Shown one piece after another: positions 60,506 through 64,000 of a stretch of 64,000 bases of DNA. Source of the stretch: Lepidodermella squamata (taxonomy: Eukaryota; Gastrotricha); contig JBLDXI010000046.1 in the NCBI GenBank assembly GCA_047495785.1, forward strand, positions 1,674,001 to 1,738,000, read 5' to 3'. The notes beneath the pieces are model-generated. The model was not told the DNA's origin and did not search any database. It worked only from the letters and a program-made list of their open reading frames with translations. Both the position numbers and the translations under genes were made by a program. How positions within the stretch are numbered: position 1 is the stretch's first letter; each line of letters starts with the position of its first letter.

Positions 60506-61219
60506 TTAGGGCAATTTTACCAGTGCAATTGTGATCAAGAATGAACATCCGAGGGCAACATAAAAATAAGTGGCAGCTTGAGCGGCTTTTTGACACAACG
60601 CGTCTATTCGGAATTTATCGACAATTTCCGTACTCACAACACGCTCGGTTTGTTCCTGCAAGATGGTGGTGTTGTATTGTATTCCTGAAAGTAAAAGCAT
60701 TTTTATAAGTCAAGTTTTAGTCCAGACTCGATTCCTACCGTAATTTATCAACTGAAAGCGGAAACAGTCAGGCTTGGAATGCTCATTGTACAGAGTGTTT
60801 TGTTCGCAAAATCCTGAAGCCATAACACCAGCTAGTGTTGGAACTCCATGGAATATTGACAATGCTAGCCAGAAGACGAACGATACGAAGCAAATCACGA
60901 TGAGAAAAGTAGCCGTCGCCCGACCTCCCAAGACGCAGGCTTCCCGAGAATAAACTGCTTTCCGCGTGGCACCAGTAGCAAGAAATCCGAAAATCGTAAA
61001 CACCAAGCAAACAGCAAACATGAGAATCGGAAGAGCCAGCACTCCTATGCGAAGTTGATCGAGCCAACGGACGTCAAAATTGAGCAAGTCCTTGCCGATG
61101 CCCTCCACGGCAATGGGCAAGCCAATGTACATAACGTAAGACCATACGCCCAATGTTGGTGTAATAATTAGCAGCGCTATCAAGCTGCCAAACGGCGTAA
61201 GTTCCAGGCAATCCGTCAT
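60506..61219 (-). CDS. M6/PLP-family proteolipid (four-pass membrane protein), 219 aa
   Basis: Two exons, 61219-60739 and 60684-60506 (660 nt), with a 54-nt intron joined at INYG-IQYNTT. Four hydrophobic helices are seen: PFGSLIALLIITPTLGVWSYVMYIGLP; IGVLALPILMFAVCLVFTIFGFLATGA; FLIVICFVSFVFWLALSIFHGVP; and AATYFYVALGCSFLITIALV. Between helices 2 and 3 the block CVLGGRATATF parallels the conserved GGR region of M6/PLP, and the extracellular Cys pattern (SGFCEQN...DCFRFQL) follows helix 3. M6 proteins are neuronal or epithelial membrane proteins. The match is by topology and two motifs, so a moderate call. ATG 61219 lies after an open leader; more 5' UTR exons are likely. Confidence 0.7.
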
Positions 61220-62876
61220 ATTTGTCTAAATTGCCATCTAAAGAATTGTAGGGACAAACAGGATAGAGGAAATGCTGATGATAAGCATTGATGAAAGCGC
61301 ATTAAATTGCTTCAAACCGCGCTTTTCGAATTTGAACTTCCTGGCTTCTGCACAATTAATCATACTTATTGTATGATTCATATTAAAGAAAACTACCACG
61401 AGTATTATCAGAGAGCTTTGATAAGGCATGGGGGATTCCTGCGCTAAAACAATAGGCCTAGAATTTCGTAAATATCACTAATATCTCTCAACGAGTGCCT
61501 CCTGCCTCCATAATCAATTATCATTAAATCGCTAAAAATGTGTTCATCTAGCAATGATAGCACCTTGCCTGGCACGTTAAGCATTTTGGTCATAGCATAC
61601 CCTTACATGCAAAAGCAATTACTTGTATCTATACTCTATTGGGAAGAGTCTAATCCAGGAAATTTCTCTCAATTGAAAGTATATTCACTCAATTGACCAT
61701 GTCTTGGTGAGGATTATCGCTATCGGAAATCAAATCATGAATCAGTCTCAATGGCGCAAACAGGGCTAAGCTTGGCTTGAAGCCTTCAGAGAAACTCAGC
61801 TTCTTCTTTCGGGCTTGAAAGAAAAGAGACTGCTTTTAATCATCATTCATGTCTTCCAAAGTACGGATCATGGATAAATAAGTAACTATAGCTTAAAGGG
61901 ACTAACTAAGAAGAGTATAACACTTTATTATTACACACTGTCGACCTGATGGCCTTCGACAGTGACGGGAAACTCCCCGTTTTTCGTTTTTTACGCGCAA
62001 ACATATCCTCCTTGCCCCAAGACAACGAGACTGCGGGGAGTTCCTCTTCACACGTTAGCCCAGCGTGTATATCTTTGCCTATTGGATGAGAGACCGCTAC
62101 CATGATCGCATTTCAGATCTCAGGCTCTGGCAAATGACCAAATATTCCCGATTCCCAATTCCTAATTCCTAATTCCTAACCAGTACGCTAAATGCTAAGA
62201 ATTAGATGTCTCGAGCATTGCATGCAACTGAATTAAAAGCTATATGCTGCTCACTCCAAGTTCCAAGATGGTGCAGGGAGCCGGCTGTACGCTGTACGAT
62301 GTTGCGTTGGAAAAGGCGGCGCTGGCGCCGGCGGCCGGCATCTGTTCTCGTTTTTTTTCTCCAATTTTGAAAATTTACGTCAAGGTCATTCAGACACACA
62401 TAATACTCAGATATATTATTTATAGCCTATTTATCATTTATTGATTTCAGTAAAGGGTTTTGATGTTTTAAGAAAACCGCCAAATCTCAGAGCCCCGCAA
62501 AGCTTCTTCCCGAAAAGTTGAGGTTCATTTAGAGCGTTCACTTCCTTCGAAGTCTTGTACGTTGTAGTTCGTCTTAGACATTTGATACCTCCCTATCGAG
62601 CCAAATATTCTATAGCTACCCAATTAAGATGGCGGAGTTAGCTAATTTTGGCATTTCACTCTTCGATTTGTGATCTGAAGTGAGAAGTGACCGTCTGATG
62701 CGTCGGTTTGACGTCTAACTTTTATCCCATGGGTTATGTTAAAGCGTTATGTTACAGCTGCCTACTCGTCAACGCTTGGTAATTTCACTGCCATTATTGA
62801 CGGAGTCTTTCTTTGATGATATTTCTTTGGAATTGAGTAATATTTCTCTTAATTCGCTCAGATAGGTGTTAAAACA
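61220..62876. other. intergenic with a dispersed repeat
   Basis: Between divergent M6-like (minus) and TRIM (plus) genes. Holds copy 2 of the hairpin repeat (61954-62047) and a short array of CCTAATT units (about 62155-62179). No coding exon is supported. Confidence 0.5.
61954..62047. repeat. dispersed hairpin repeat, copy 2
   Basis: Shares CTTCGACAGTGACGGG, AAACTCCCCGTTTTT and CATATCCTCCT with 15972-16091, in the same order. The right end (GCGGGGAGTTCCTCTTC) is degraded relative to copy 1. Confidence 0.65.
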
Positions 62877-64000
62877 ATGGAAGATCCGTCTGATGCTATC
62901 GAGTTGAGGTCGAACTCTGCTAGTCCACAAAGCCTGGAACTTTCCCCGGAACTGCAGGACCTCAGTGAAAATGGGCAATCACGCTACTCTAATCCATCAA
63001 TATGTGGCGTGTGCAAAGAAGCTTTCAAAAATCCTCGCCTGTTATCATGTCTTCATATATTTTGCGAGGCTTGCTTGGAGAAGCTGCTGAATAGCTCAGT
63101 TGACAAATGTGAGTAAACTCGCTTATTTTGACAAAGTCATCACTAATTTTTTTCCCCAATTCAGGTAGCATCAACTGCATTGTTTGTGGAGCTCACACTG
63201 ACATGAAAGACAGAGGAGTTCACAACCTCGACTTCGATTACTTGGCTCATCGCTTAACAAATGGAAGTAACCACAATGTGCCTATTTCTAGCACCTGCTG
63301 CAAATCAAAGGAGCCCAGCGTCGGCCATTGCCGCGACTGCATGAATTACTTGTGCCCTAAATGCGTCGATGCGCATGAGTCGATGCGTTGTTTTGAATCA
63401 CACCATGTATGCATTTTTTCGTGATCCCTGGGATTTTTGACCTAAGCATTGTTATTTACCAGGTAACCCGATTCGATCAATCGTCATCTAATTCGGCATT
63501 GAACGGTGAACCAGACGAATCTCCATTGCTTTGTCAACAACACAGCAACCAGTGCCTCAAAAACTATTGCTGTCAATGTCAAGTGGCGTTTTGTAATCAA
63601 TGCGCTGATCACCGTCTACAGGGTCATATGTGCCAACCCTTTAGCCAAATAAGTCTTACGATGCGATCGCAAGTCCAGATTGCTGTTGAGCAAGCCCGCC
63701 TGCGTCTCGAAACTTGCAACGACGCTGAAAATAACCTAAATACAGCTCTTCAACAGCTTCAGGAGCAGCGCGACACAGCACGCAGCCTCATCACTGAAAC
63801 ACTTCACAGCTGCCGATCAGCTTTACAGAAGGTTGCCGATAGTGCCCTAGGTAAGCTCGACGAATGCAAAGCGCTGGAAGAGGATCGTATTCTCGAAGCC
63901 ATGGAAGATGTGAAGCGTGTGGCGAACAGTATTGAAGACTCTTGTGCATATGCCGAGCGAGTTCTAAAGCTCGGTACCGTCAACGAATGTGCCGTTTTAT
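62877..64000 (+). CDS. TRIM protein (RING, two B-boxes, coiled coil), 5' part; probably TRIM-NHL
   Basis: Exons 62877-63108, 63165-63406 and 63463 onward, running off the window. ATG 62877 starts MEDPSDAIELRS. The RING finger is split over exons 1-2 (CGVCKEAFKNPRLLSCLHIFCEACLEKLL...KCSINCIVCGAHTDM). A first B-box is in exon 2 (CKSKEPSVGHCRDCMNYLCPKCVDAHESM), a second B-box in exon 3 (CQQHSNQCLKNYCCQCQVAFCNQCADHRLQGH), then a coiled coil (about VQIAVEQARLRLETCNDAENNLNTALQQL). The order and the B-box style match the Brat/TRIM71/LIN-41 or TRIM2/3 groups, which carry a C-terminal NHL propeller. That part is outside the window. It would be an E3 ligase or RNA-linked regulator. Introns of 56 nt each. 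Confidence 0.85.

Overview
The window is nuclear DNA from a small-genome invertebrate animal. Metazoan genes show this: a POU class IV homeobox factor, an M6/PLP-type proteolipid, a TRIM-NHL-like protein, a GT10 core fucosyltransferase and ATRIP. They are split by canonical GT-AG introns, most of which are only about 45-60 nt long. I cannot name the phylum; a tardigrade or another compact-genome ecdysozoan or spiralian would fit. I rebuilt splice structures by hand. Every complete multi-exon model I give closes in frame, and the exon sums are divisible by three.

Layout. 1-2.1 kb: two tandem paralogous EGF-module genes (the first is cut by the window edge). 2.1-6.3 kb: two orphan ORFs. 6.3-12.05 kb: a CR1/Jockey-type LINE (PHD-like ORF1, endonuclease/RT ORF2) whose ORF1 is split by a nested gag-only LTR retrotransposon with identical-length LTRs and a 5-bp target duplication. 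12.3-13.1 kb: an orphan ORF. 13.2-14.56 kb: two nested inverted-repeat transposons, rich in AGGCCTA palindromes, with a tRNA-like SINE inside. 14.6-17.1 kb: repeat debris. 17.1-19.8 kb (minus): an LRAT/NlpC-P60-like membrane protein and an unknown neighbour. 21.5-23.6 kb (minus): a NEK-like kinase fused to ankyrin repeats. 24-31 kb: a CXC-type Cys-rich protein, an alpha-1,3-fucosyltransferase, a secreted four-repeat Cys-rich protein, a C2H2 protein and a GC-rich foldback element.

The most remarkable locus is 31.0-40.3 kb on the minus strand. It is a predicted 2954-residue protein of bacterial filamentous-haemagglutinin/CdiA-like architecture with a class-3-lipase-like C-terminal domain. Four spliceosomal-type introns interrupt it, three of them 49-52 nt long, the local intron size. 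It sits among ordinary animal genes, so it looks like a horizontally acquired, intron-bearing descendant of a bacterial polymorphic effector rather than contamination.

41.6-64 kb holds conserved animal genes: ATRIP (minus), nucleoside diphosphate kinase (minus), POU4 (minus), Hsp110/HSPA4 with an upstream heat-shock element (minus), the copper chaperone ATOX1 (plus), a tail-anchored small ankyrin protein (minus), the M6 proteolipid (minus), and the 5' part of a RING/B-box TRIM gene (plus, running off the end). These genes do not form one pathway. The linkage of the haemagglutinin-lipase gene to them is the main evidence that it is resident in the host genome.
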